Part shown: positions 1-6,239 of the stretch, one piece after another
Numbering within the stretch: position 1 is the stretch's first letter
How the letters are laid out: the number at the start of each line of letters is the position of its first letter
DNA from: Acholeplasmataceae bacterium
GTDB lineage: Bacteria > Bacillota > Negativicutes > Acidaminococcales > Acidaminococcaceae
Assembly: GCA_012719555.1 (NCBI GenBank)
Contig: JAAYAE010000389.1
Coordinates: 1-8,425, forward strand
Direction: 5' to 3'
Length of the DNA stretch: 8,425 nt
Notes under the pieces: model-generated
What the model was told of the DNA's origin: nothing
Databases searched by the model: none
Seen by the model: only the letters and a program-made list of their open reading frames with translations
Translations under genes and position numbers: made by a program

Positions 1-952
1 ATAAAATTATACCTAAAACAGACAAAACCATACTGACTAACGAGAACATCCAAACAACTTTTGTCTCTTTCCAACCACCCAATTCAAAATGATGGTGCAA
101 AGGACTCATCCTGAAAATACGTTTACCACCTGTAAATTTAAAATATGTCACTTGCATAATTACTGAAAGTGCTTCTATTACATAAACACCTCCAATAATC
201 ACCAACAGCAACTCAGTTTTGGTTAAAAGTGCTAAAGCTGCAATTCCACCACCTAATGCCAATGAGCCCGTATCACCCATAAATATTTTTGCCGGGTGTC
301 GGTTAAAGAGTAAGAACCCAAGACAGCTGCCTGTCATTATCAAGGCAAATACTCCTAAATCGCCTTGTGCACTATGAAAAGCAATGTAAGAGAATGCTAA
401 GGTGACCGGCACTGTCACCCAAGAAACTAAGCCATCTAGGCCATCTGTCAAATTCACAGCGTTAGTAGTTCCTACCAAAAGCAGGATTACGAACAAATAA
501 TACCAAATTCCCAGATTAACGTTAGTGTTAAATCCGGGAATCCATAAGCTAAACTTTCCTGTTGTTACATCTCCGGTATATACCAAATAAACGGCGGCCA
601 AGGCTATTTGCATTAAAAGTTTTTGCCCCGACGTCAGGCCCAAATTACGTTTAAACACGACTTTTATAACGTCATCTATTAGTCCTATAACTCCATGACC
701 TACTAGAAGCCACAAGGCAATAGTAACCTGAGGCGTTAGTTTACACCAAACAAGGGCCGCGATGATAATAGAAATAATTATCATAATACCCCCCATTGTT
801 GGAGTACCGCTTTTTTTTAGATGCTCTTGTGGCCCACAATCACGAATGCTTTGTCCAAAATGCAATTTATGCAAAATTGGTATCAAAAAAGGACCGCTAA
901 TAGCACAAACAGAGAAAGCTGTTAATAACGCCCAAAACCCCTTAAAATCCAT
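1..952 (-). CDS. mraY: Phospho-N-acetylmuramoyl-pentapeptide transferase MraY (3' end cut by window edge)
   Basis: Integral membrane enzyme that transfers phospho-MurNAc-pentapeptide from UDP to undecaprenyl phosphate, making lipid I. The frame is open from an ATG at 952 to the left edge, giving 317 visible residues. That is nearly the whole family length, so only the last few residues are missing. Diagnostic motifs are present: IRDCGPQEH (36-44) followed by SGTPTMGG (48-55), the DD pair in GLIDDV (D93, D94), NLTDGLDG (D170, D173), FMGDTGS (D227), and the histidine loop SPLHHHFE (H286-H288). Together they hold the Mg2+/catalytic aspartates and the uridine-side loop known for MraY. Many hydrophobic stretches fit its ten-helix topology. 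The start follows an AAAGGAAAG Shine-Dalgarno-like run about 13 bases upstream, which is long spacing. It lies 48 bases after the murF stop, so it is probably in the same operon. murD usually follows in this cluster, outside the window. Confidence 0.97.
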   Translation of the reverse strand, partial: MDFKGFWALLTAFSVCAISGPFLIPILHKLHFGQSIRDCGPQEHLKKSGTPTMGGIMIIISIIIAALVWCKLTPQVTIALWLLVGHGVIGLIDDVIKVVFKRNLGLTSGQKLLMQIALAAVYLVYTGDVTTGKFSLWIPGFNTNVNLGIWYYLFVILLLVGTTNAVNLTDGLDGLVSWVTVPVTLAFSYIAFHSAQGDLGVFALIMTGSCLGFLLFNRHPAKIFMGDTGSLALGGGIAALALLTKTELLLVIIGGVYVIEALSVIMQVTYFKFTGGKRIFRMSPLHHHFELGGWKETKVVWMFSLVSMVLSVLGIIL

Positions 953-1000
953 TATTTTTCGTCTTTCCTTTCATCTGTAAGTAACTAATGCTCATGTTGC

Positions 1001-2365
1001 CTATTTATCAAAAACCATATCTATAACTTTATCAACCGCCATAGAATGTGACCCCTTAAACAATACTATATCATATTCCTTAAGGTTGTTTTTCAATTCC
1101 ACAGCCGCCTCTTTGCCATTTTTGCAATGAATAACTCGCACGCCTAACTTGGCAGCTTCAGAACTTATATATTTTGCTTCTTCACCATAAGTAATTATTA
1201 AATTAGTTCCTGCCTCAGCGGCAAAACGACCTACTCTGGCATGTGCGTCTTTAGAATTTTCACCTAATTCCAACATATCTGCTAAAACAGCTATGCTACG
1301 CCCCCTGCCTTGAGCATTAAATAGTTGTCGCAAAGTTTTAAATGCGGCTTCCATGGAAGCCGGACTAGCATTATATGCATCATTAATAGCTGTAACTGAG
1401 CCGAAATGCAAGATTTGCTGGCGTTTTTCTGTCAATTTAGCATTATTCAAGGCCTTTTTTATGTTCTCGACACTAATTCCAAAAGTTTCCCCTACTGCTA
1501 TGGTAGCTAAAGCATTCATAACGTTATGTTCACCAAAAAGAGGCAAATCTATACTACCACGCGCCCCGGTAATTAGACTAGTATAAGTAAAAGATGTCCC
1601 GGTTTCTGAAATTTTAATCTCACTGCCTTGAACAATATTCTTCGTTATTATACCATAAGTGACAATTTTTGCACCTGTTTTCATGTGAGAAACGTAATAA
1701 TCGTCTCCATTTAGGATAGCCGTGTTTTCCGGTAATAGATCTTCCAAAATTTCACTTTTTGCCTTAGCAATATTTTTTAAACTTCCCAAAAGTTCCATAT
1801 GTGTTTCGCCTACATTTGTTATAACTACCACATTAGGTTCTGCCAGAGTTTTAAGCGCACGAATCTGCCCTAAGCCACGCATTCCCATTTCTACTACGGC
1901 TATCTCTGTATCCGGTCGGATATTTAGTAAAGTTTTAGGAAGCCCAATTTCATTGTTGAAATTGGCCTCCGTTTTTATTACTTTAAATTTTGTAGCTAAA
2001 CACGCTGCAACAAGGTCTTTGGTTGACGTTTTACCATTAGAACCTGTAATTGCCACAACTTTAACATTTTTCATGCTTTTCCTGTAAGCATGTGCTATTT
2101 CTTGATATGCAACCAAAGTATCCTGCACTATCAACACTTTATCTTCCGGTAAATCCATCGGATTTTCAACCAAAACGCCAGCTGCACCGGACTCTAAAGC
2201 CATAGCACAATAGCTATGACCATCGAAATTTTCACCCTTAAGTGCCACAAAAAGCTCTCCTGGTTTAACACCACGAGAATCTGTAGTAACTCCCAGAAAT
2301 TCAAATTTGTCCTTCATTTTTGTGCACGCCTTTGTGGCCTCTACGATGGTTTTTACGGTAATCAT
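1001..2365 (-). CDS. murF: UDP-MurNAc-tripeptide:D-Ala-D-Ala ligase MurF
   Basis: Cytoplasmic ATP-dependent Mur ligase that adds D-Ala-D-Ala to UDP-MurNAc-tripeptide, completing the pentapeptide that MraY uses. The product is 454 residues, normal for the family. The N-terminal domain shows TTDSRGVKPGELFVAL (27-42), a Mur-ligase substrate-binding signature. The ATP-binding P-loop is TGSNGKTS (107-114), followed by NFNNEIGLP and EMGMRG typical of MurF. Later come GEHNVMNALA, the DAYNASPASM motif and MLELGENS in the central and C-terminal domains. A longer reading from a GTG at 2395 is possible. I chose the ATG at 2365 because AGGAG sits 8 bases before it and the protein then begins like other MurF proteins. 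The start is 4 bases after the murE stop, with the Shine-Dalgarno inside the murE 3' end, so translational coupling is likely. Confidence 0.97.
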   Translation of the reverse strand: MITVKTIVEATKACTKMKDKFEFLGVTTDSRGVKPGELFVALKGENFDGHSYCAMALESGAAGVLVENPMDLPEDKVLIVQDTLVAYQEIAHAYRKSMKNVKVVAITGSNGKTSTKDLVAACLATKFKVIKTEANFNNEIGLPKTLLNIRPDTEIAVVEMGMRGLGQIRALKTLAEPNVVVITNVGETHMELLGSLKNIAKAKSEILEDLLPENTAILNGDDYYVSHMKTGAKIVTYGIITKNIVQGSEIKISETGTSFTYTSLITGARGSIDLPLFGEHNVMNALATIAVGETFGISVENIKKALNNAKLTEKRQQILHFGSVTAINDAYNASPASMEAAFKTLRQLFNAQGRGRSIAVLADMLELGENSKDAHARVGRFAAEAGTNLIITYGEEAKYISSEAAKLGVRVIHCKNGKEAAVELKNNLKEYDIVLFKGSHSMAVDKVIDMVFDK

Positions 2366-2369
2366 TAAA

Positions 2370-3854
2370 TTAGCTCCTCTTATGCCAATAGTCACTTACT
2401 ACTTCACAATCATCAAAGTGTATTGTTTTATCTTTAAGTATTTGATAATTTTCATGACCTTTACCGGCTATCAGTATAACGTCATTAGGCTCTGCATGAG
2501 AGAGCGCAAATTCTATTGCTTCTTTACGATCTGTAATTTTATGTATCTTTTTTTCAGCTGGCGCTCCAGCCAATCCTTTTTCAATATCCAAGATAATAAG
2601 TTCCGGATTTTCTGAGCGAGGATTATCTGAGGTGACAACTAAATTGTCTGCCAACTCTAGGGCAATACGACCCATAATTGGTCGCTTCTTGTTATCCCTA
2701 TCTCCTCCACAGCCAAATACCGCCCATAGCTTACCCTTAGTAATCTGTCGTGCAGTTTTTAAAACATTGTCCAAACCATCAGGAGTATGAGCATAATCAA
2801 CTATAACTGTATATGGCTGTCCTGCCTCTACTAGCTGAAAACGTCCCGGAACTCCGGTAAAACCATTTAAAACATCTGTTATTATTTTCTTGTCAATTTT
2901 TTCAGCCAACATGACAGAAACCGCTGTCATAACATTGTAGACATTAAACTCCCCAGTTATATGCAGAAGCAAATCCATTTCACCTACCGGTGTGGATAAA
3001 TTTAACTTCATGTGTTTAGCGGCAACTTCAAAAGTTAAAGGATACACATCATTAACAGCTGTTCTGCCATAGGTAATTATCGGAGTTTTAGTCCGTTCCA
3101 TAATAGTTTTGGCACTATAATCATCAGTGTTAAATACGGCTGTTTTGCCTTTTTTAGTACCTTCATTCAAAGTTGTAAACAAAAGTGCCTTGGCTTCTCT
3201 ATATTTTTCAAAAGTTCCGTGAAAATCCAAATGGTCTTGAGTAATATTAGTTAAGGCAGCCACATCAAATTCAATTCCGGCTACTCTTTTCAGCGCTAAG
3301 GCATGAGAAGATACTTCCATAACTACATAATCGCAACCAGCTTCTAACATTCTATACAAGGTTTTTTGCAAGTCAACCACATCAGGAGTTGTATTATGTG
3401 AAGTCTCAACTTGTTCCTCAATCATAATATTAATAGTTCCAATGAGACCCACTTTAAAACCTGCTTTGCGTAATATAATGCGAATGATATTGGTAGTTGT
3501 TGTTTTTCCGTTGGTACCTGTAACTCCAATAATCCGCATTTGCTTACCCGGGGAATCATAAAACCAGGGTGCAACCGCAGTCATAGCTTCTGTCGTATCA
3601 TTTACTTTAATAACAGTTAACCCTTCAGGGGCTTTAACTGAATCTTCAACCAGTACGGCTACTGCGCCGGCTTTATAAGCCTGCTCAATAAACTTATGAC
3701 CGTCTACATGTACCCCTTTTAGGCAAATAAAGAGACTACCTTTTCTTACCTGCCTTGAATCAATGGTAAGATCAGTAATTATTTGATCCGTACTTCCACT
3801 TTTCACCTTAGCACCAGGCATCAGTTCTATAAGTTTTGCTAATTGTTTCTCCAC
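2370..3854 (-). CDS. murE: UDP-MurNAc-L-Ala-D-Glu:meso-diaminopimelate ligase MurE
   Basis: Cytoplasmic Mur ligase that adds the third stem-peptide residue to UDP-MurNAc-L-Ala-D-Glu using ATP. The product is 494 residues from a GTG start. It shows LTIDSRQVRKGSLFICLKG (29-47) in the UDP-binding domain, the P-loop TGTNGKTT (112-119), HNTTPD, EVSSHAL, the TNITQDHLDFHGT stretch, YREAK carrying the lysine expected to be carbamylated, and GKGHE (464-468). DNPRSE (410-415) is the signature of enzymes selective for meso-diaminopimelate rather than lysine, so the wall should be of the meso-DAP type. The frame is open back to 3920. The first 22 codons of that longer reading overlap a terminator hairpin and lack family resemblance. 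The GTG at 3854 has a strong GAGGGGG site 8 bases upstream, so I chose it. An ftsI-like gene is expected just upstream and is not there. Confidence 0.96.
   Translation of the reverse strand: MEKQLAKLIELMPGAKVKSGSTDQIITDLTIDSRQVRKGSLFICLKGVHVDGHKFIEQAYKAGAVAVLVEDSVKAPEGLTVIKVNDTTEAMTAVAPWFYDSPGKQMRIIGVTGTNGKTTTTNIIRIILRKAGFKVGLIGTINIMIEEQVETSHNTTPDVVDLQKTLYRMLEAGCDYVVMEVSSHALALKRVAGIEFDVAALTNITQDHLDFHGTFEKYREAKALLFTTLNEGTKKGKTAVFNTDDYSAKTIMERTKTPIITYGRTAVNDVYPLTFEVAAKHMKLNLSTPVGEMDLLLHITGEFNVYNVMTAVSVMLAEKIDKKIITDVLNGFTGVPGRFQLVEAGQPYTVIVDYAHTPDGLDNVLKTARQITKGKLWAVFGCGGDRDNKKRPIMGRIALELADNLVVTSDNPRSENPELIILDIEKGLAGAPAEKKIHKITDRKEAIEFALSHAEPNDVILIAGKGHENYQILKDKTIHFDDCEVVSDYWHKRS
2374..2380 (-). 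promoter_or_regulatory. Ribosome binding site of murF
   Basis: The minus strand reads AGAGGAG, ending 8 bases before the ATG at 2365. It lies inside the last codons of murE and decides the murF start in favour of 2365 over the in-frame GTG at 2395. Confidence 0.8.
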
Positions 3855-3862
3855 TATTTTTA

Positions 3863-3869
3863 CCCCCTC
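3863..3869 (-). promoter_or_regulatory. Ribosome binding site of murE (supports a GTG start)
   Basis: The minus strand reads GAGGGGG, 8 bases before the GTG at 3854. It is the only good Shine-Dalgarno near the beginning of the conserved MurE sequence, and it favours GTG 3854 over ATG codons further upstream that would run through the hairpin at 3875-3903. Confidence 0.75.
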
Positions 3870-3874
3870 GTAAC

Positions 3875-3903
3875 AAGAAAAGCAGCCATTAAGGCTGCCT
3901 CTT
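3875..3903 (-). terminator. Intrinsic terminator or attenuator between ftsL and murE
   Basis: The minus strand carries the stem GCAGCC / GGCTGC around a TTAAT loop, extended by about four A-U and G-U pairs, and followed by TTTTCTT. This is the form of a rho-independent terminator. It lies 3' of ftsL and about 20 bases before the murE start, so it could split the cluster into mraZ-rsmH-ftsL and murE-murF-mraY units or lower downstream expression. The core stem is short and the U tract is interrupted, so partial read-through is likely. I see no convincing separate murE promoter. Confidence 0.65.
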
Positions 3904-3943
3904 TGCATTTCGTACTGCATTAATAAAGAGTACAGCTTCCGTA

Positions 3944-4336
3944 TTATTTTGCGTAAGCATATCCATCATAAGCAATTTTCTTACCATCGGCCTGTACATA
4001 TATGTTGCTTCTTGCCGTACTCATTCCCAGCTTAGTTGTTGCCAATCCTGCAATTCTTGCAGGATTACTTAAACGATCTACATCTATTTTTAAAGCTTCA
4101 TTTTTAGTTAAAAGCTGTTGCTCTTCATGTTTCATATTCACCAATGCACTGGTTTTACTAACATAAACTTCGCTCAACATAACACTACCCAAATAGCACA
4201 AAATGCCAACAACAAACAAAGCTATAATTTGATGTCGAAAAATACGATAATTTATGTGCTTTATTTTTATTGGCTGCGGGGTAACGTCTATATCATCTAC
4301 ATTCCATGCATAACTATCATATTGTCGAGCTAACAT
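3944..4336 (-). CDS. ftsL: FtsL-like cell division protein (septum formation initiator family)
   Basis: Small bitopic membrane protein of the divisome. In the family, FtsL works with DivIC/FtsB to link and activate the septal wall synthase. The product is 130 residues. It has a cytoplasmic N-terminus of about 35 residues, one membrane span at roughly 36-58 (HQIIALFVVGILCYLGSVML), and then a charged heptad-like coiled-coil stretch at about 60-90 (MKHEEQQLLTKNEALKIDVDR). The SNPARIAGLATTKLGM motif (90-105) is the conserved end of FtsL/DivIC proteins. The frame is open back to 4429, overlapping rsmH. The ATG at 4336 has AGGAG 8 bases upstream and starts 16 bases after the rsmH stop, so I prefer it. 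FtsL sequences diverge strongly, so the name rests on architecture plus position after rsmH. Confidence 0.88.
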   Translation of the reverse strand: MLARQYDSYAWNVDDIDVTPQPIKIKHINYRIFRHQIIALFVVGILCYLGSVMLSEVYVSKTSALVNMKHEEQQLLTKNEALKIDVDRLSNPARIAGLATTKLGMSTARSNIYVQADGKKIAYDGYAYAK

Positions 4337-4344
4337 AATGGTAT

Positions 4345-4349
4345 CTCCT
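4345..4349 (-). promoter_or_regulatory. Ribosome binding site of ftsL
   Basis: The minus strand reads AGGAG, 8 bases before the ATG at 4336, in the short gap after the rsmH stop. It decides against the in-frame upstream starts, which would overlap the rsmH 3' end. Confidence 0.75.
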
Positions 4350-4352
4350 ATC

Positions 4353-5282
4353 TTATATTTTAACGGCACCACGAAGTCTTGCACTGCGTGACCTTGGATT
4401 TTCTTTAATTTCTTCCTCCGTAGGAACAAAAGCTTTTACTTTTTTTACTTGCGGTTTTTTACCACAAACACACATAGGTATATGAGGTGGACAAGTACAT
4501 CCTTTGGCTAATTGTTTTAGTGTCTGCTTTACAATTCTATCTTCTAAGGAATGGAAGGTTATTACGCCTATTCTTCCCTCAGAATTCAAACGTTCCACTG
4601 CATCAGTCACTACTTGTGCTAAAATATTAAGCTCATTATTAACCTCTATACGAATCGCTTGAAAAGTTCTCTTAGCCGGATGTGGCCCGTCTTGTCTTGC
4701 TCCCTTTGGTATGGCCTGCTTTATTACCGCAACCAGTTCTCCGGTAGTTGTCAGCGGTTTTATCTTCCGTTCAGCAACAATAAACTGAGCTATTCTTTTA
4801 CTCCAGCGCTCTTCACCATAATTGTAAATAAGCTCTGCCAAATCTTCTTCCTTGTAATGATTAACTATATAGGCAGCATCAAATTTCTGCCTATCGTCCA
4901 TACGCATATCCAATGGACCATCTTGCATATAAGAAAAACCACGTTCCGCTGTATCCAATTGATAGGACGATACTCCTAAATCGAAGAAAATACCTGTGAC
5001 TTTATCTATGTTTAAGGAATCTAATACTTGAGTGAAATTTTTGAAGTTAGAACGAACTATATCAATATGGCACGCTACGTCTTGAAGTTTTATTGAGGCT
5101 GCTTTAATTGCGTCAGCATCTTGATCAATACCTATTAGTCTGCCTGCCGGTGAAAGCAGCTTAGCAAACTCAAGTGAATGCCCAGCCCCTCCCATTGTAC
5201 AATCCAAATAAATTCCATCCGGATCTGTTATCATCCATTCAATACTCTCAGTTAATAAAACACTCTTATGAACAAACTCCAT
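4353..5282 (-). CDS. rsmH: 16S rRNA (cytosine1402-N4)-methyltransferase RsmH (MraW)
   Basis: SAM-dependent methyltransferase that makes the N4-methyl group of m4Cm1402 in the 16S rRNA decoding centre. The product is 309 residues, the normal length. It begins with HKSVLLTE (5-12), followed by the SAM-binding motif DCTMGGAGHS (27-36), GIDQDADA (51-58), and the conserved FDLGVSS (100-106). RGFSYMQDGPLDMRMD and the RIEVNNEL motif are typical of RsmH. The C-terminal region has a CxC-x6-CxC cluster (C262, C264, C271, C273), also seen in other Firmicutes RsmH proteins and possibly structural. The ATG at 5282 follows AGGTGG at 9-base spacing and lies 26 bases after the mraZ stop, in the usual second position of the dcw cluster. 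Confidence 0.97.
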   Translation of the reverse strand: MEFVHKSVLLTESIEWMITDPDGIYLDCTMGGAGHSLEFAKLLSPAGRLIGIDQDADAIKAASIKLQDVACHIDIVRSNFKNFTQVLDSLNIDKVTGIFFDLGVSSYQLDTAERGFSYMQDGPLDMRMDDRQKFDAAYIVNHYKEEDLAELIYNYGEERWSKRIAQFIVAERKIKPLTTTGELVAVIKQAIPKGARQDGPHPAKRTFQAIRIEVNNELNILAQVVTDAVERLNSEGRIGVITFHSLEDRIVKQTLKQLAKGCTCPPHIPMCVCGKKPQVKKVKAFVPTEEEIKENPRSRSARLRGAVKI

Positions 5283-5308
5283 TTAAAATTACCACCTGTC
5301 CGTAAAAG

Positions 5309-5740
5309 TTAAATACCCAAGTCGACTAGTTGGCCTACTATATCATTTACATCTTTACCAACTTTATCGTTATATTCATTCCATTTATCTATATCCCAAA
5401 TTTCAACTCTAGAACCAACACCTAGTATTACAGCCACTTTTTTAAGACAGGCATGAGTTCTCAAGCTCTGTGGCAACATTATTCGCCCCTGTTTATCAGG
5501 TTCTGCATCAACAGCGCCGCCAAAGAAAAATCTAGCAACTGCTCGTACATTTTGGTTAGACATTGGTGAATCCGCAAATTTAGTTTGCAATTTATTCCAC
5601 TCTGCTTCGGTATAGACAAATAAACAACCATCTAAGCCTTTGGTTACTATAAAGTGGGTACCAAGAGCATCTCTTAATTTGGCAGGCATAAAGAGCCGTC
5701 CCTTATCATCAATATTGTGTTGGAACTCACCCATTAACAT
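5309..5740 (-). CDS. mraZ: Transcriptional regulator MraZ
   Basis: DNA-binding regulator of the dcw cluster, which in E. coli represses its own promoter. The product is 143 residues. It contains two tandem AbrB/SpoVT-like half-domains, each with the family DxxGR-type motif: DDKGRLFMPAKLR at 11-23 and DKQGRIMLPQSLR at 82-94. MraZ forms a ring-shaped oligomer that reads TGG-containing repeats, and such repeats lie directly upstream here. The frame is open to 5812, but that extension runs through the promoter and repeats. The protein's family-like start is MLMGEFQHNIDDKGR. I place the start at the ATG at 5740, behind a weak GGTGGG site at 5-base spacing. The ATG at 5734 (11-base spacing) is an alternative. 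First gene of the operon. Confidence 0.95.
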   Translation of the reverse strand: MLMGEFQHNIDDKGRLFMPAKLRDALGTHFIVTKGLDGCLFVYTEAEWNKLQTKFADSPMSNQNVRAVARFFFGGAVDAEPDKQGRIMLPQSLRTHACLKKVAVILGVGSRVEIWDIDKWNEYNDKVGKDVNDIVGQLVDLGI

Positions 5741-5744
5741 ACAC

Positions 5745-5784
5745 GCCCACCAACTTTCGCTCCATTTTTCACCACTTTTCACCA
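5745..5784 (-). promoter_or_regulatory. Probable MraZ operator: four direct TGG repeats
   Basis: On the minus strand four repeats begin at 5784 (TGGTGAAAAG), 5774 (TGGTGAAAAA), 5764 (TGGAGCGAAAGT) and 5752 (TGGTGGGC). The spacings are 10, 10 and 12 bases, about one helical turn, as expected for a ring oligomer reading consecutive half-sites. The first repeat touches the -10 element and the last overlaps the mraZ ribosome binding site. Known MraZ boxes are direct TGG-containing repeats at about 10-base spacing. That this is the operator is inferred from sequence and position. Confidence 0.8.
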
Positions 5785-5812
5785 TTATAAACTTTATTTC
5801 TGTAAAAAACAA
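5784..5812 (-). promoter_or_regulatory. Sigma-A-type promoter of the dcw cluster
   Basis: The minus strand has a -35 box TTGTTT (5812-5807), a 17-base spacer, and a perfect -10 box TATAAT (5789-5784). Transcription should start near 5777, giving a leader of about 37 bases that contains most of the TGG repeats. The promoter is divergent from the one serving the DUF1858 gene. Confidence 0.75.
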
Positions 5813-5885
5813 GTTTTTACTTATATATATTTGTTTTTTTTGAGGTTTTTATTTTTAGGAGAAATAGTCGCTTTAAATAATTTTT

Positions 5886-5916
5886 TTGTGTGTTTTTTTA
5901 CATCCTGTGCTATAAT
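5886..5916 (+). promoter_or_regulatory. Extended -10 promoter of the DUF1858 gene
   Basis: A perfect -10 box TATAAT at 5911-5916 is preceded by TGC, giving the extended form TGnTATAAT. The -35 region is poor: the best match is TTGTGT at 5886-5891 with a long 19-base spacer, so recognition probably depends on the extended -10. It is back to back with the mraZ promoter, with about 70 very T- or A-rich bases between them. Confidence 0.65.
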
Positions 5917-5952
5917 AAATTGTTGGTAAAAATGCTTGCAAGGAGGACAGAC

Positions 5953-6153
5953 ATGGCTAAAATTACAAAAGATACCGGCATTATTGATGCCGTACAAGAA
6001 CACCCTGAAATCATAGAAGTTTTTCAAGAATATGGTTTAGGTTGCATTGGTTGCATGGCAGCTAATTTTGAGACTATCGGTGAAGGTGCCGGTGCTCATG
6101 GTTTGGATGTTGATGCTCTTATTGAAGATATTAATAAGAAAATCAGCGAATGA
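5953..6153 (+). CDS. DUF1858 small protein with CxxC (hybrid-cluster-protein-associated redox disulfide type)
   Basis: A 66-residue soluble acidic protein. It starts MAKITKDTGIIDAVQEHP and carries the family core EYGLGCIGCMAANFETIGEGA, with a CxxC pair at C31 and C34, followed by AHGLDVDALIEDINKK. This is the DUF1858 fold seen alone or fused in many anaerobes. One subfamily is named for its association with hybrid cluster protein and a proposed redox-active disulfide. The biochemical role is not established, and the redox assignment rests only on the CxxC. The ATG follows a strong AAGGAGG (5940-5946) at 6-base spacing. The gene is monocistronic and divergent from mraZ. Its terminator has been split by the insertion sequence downstream. 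Confidence 0.9.
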   Translation: MAKITKDTGIIDAVQEHPEIIEVFQEYGLGCIGCMAANFETIGEGAGAHGLDVDALIEDINKKISE

Positions 6154-6162
6154 TTAAGTATA

Positions 6163-6185
6163 AAAAGGACCCGGATTCTTAAGAA
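6163..6185. terminator. Left half of a bidirectional terminator, split by the insertion sequence
   Basis: AAAAGGACCCGGATTC (6163-6178) is followed by the loop TTAA and the first target-duplication copy GAA (6183-6185). Its exact reverse complement, GAATCCGGGTCCTTTT, resumes at 7628 on the far side of the element. Removing the element and one GAA copy restores a perfect 16-bp stem with a 4-base loop and T runs on both strands, 10 bases after the DUF1858 stop codon. In the present state this half alone cannot form the hairpin. Confidence 0.85.
6183..6185 (+). repeat. Target site duplication, left copy (GAA)
   Basis: GAA directly precedes the left inverted repeat, and GAA directly follows the right one at 7628-7630. 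Three bases is the usual duplication for IS150-group elements. A 4-base AGAA reading is possible if the element's final A is counted as target. Confidence 0.8.
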
Positions 6186-6210
6186 TGAAGTGCACCCCAA
6201 ATGTTAGACA
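6186..6210 (+). repeat. Left terminal inverted repeat (IRL)
   Basis: A 25-base repeat starting TGAAGTGCACCCC. It matches the reverse complement of 7603-7627 at 21 of 25 positions (differences at positions 4, 5, 13 and 21). The TG terminus and TGCACCC core are typical of IS150-group ends. Confidence 0.92.
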
Positions 6211-6234
6211 AAAATAACATTTGGAGGTGCACTT
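6188..6234 (+). promoter_or_regulatory. Left-end RNA hairpin that sequesters the orfA ribosome binding site
   Basis: Bases 6188-6206 pair with 6215-6234 in a stem of 19 pairs with a single bulged A at 6225, around the 8-base loop GACAAAAA. The 3' arm contains the orfA Shine-Dalgarno GGAGGT (6223-6228). RNA that starts upstream, for example read-through from the DUF1858 gene, would contain both arms and mask the site. RNA that starts inside the element would lack the 5' arm. This is the logic by which several insertion sequences prevent activation by outside transcription. Its function here is inferred. Confidence 0.8.
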
Positions 6235-6239
6235 TTAAT

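Noticed and set aside
3904..3942. Second weak hairpin (GTACT / AGTAC) upstream of the murE-proximal terminator, as a possible riboswitch
   Set aside because: Only about five pairs with a 12-base loop, no conserved aptamer features that I recognise, and too short a leader.
5741..5812. Longer mraZ reading frame starting at 5812
   Set aside because: The extra residues are encoded by the -35/-10 promoter and the TGG repeats, have no MraZ family resemblance, and have no ribosome binding site.
5821..6027. A 68-codon minus-strand frame across the mraZ-DUF1858 intergenic region
   Set aside because: It runs antisense through the DUF1858 start and promoter, is made of low-complexity Lys/Asn/Phe-rich sequence, and has no family resemblance.
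6201..6239. Upstream ATG at 6201 as the orfA start
   Set aside because: It lies inside the terminal repeat and in the hairpin stem, has no Shine-Dalgarno, and adds residues not found at the N-terminus of this family.
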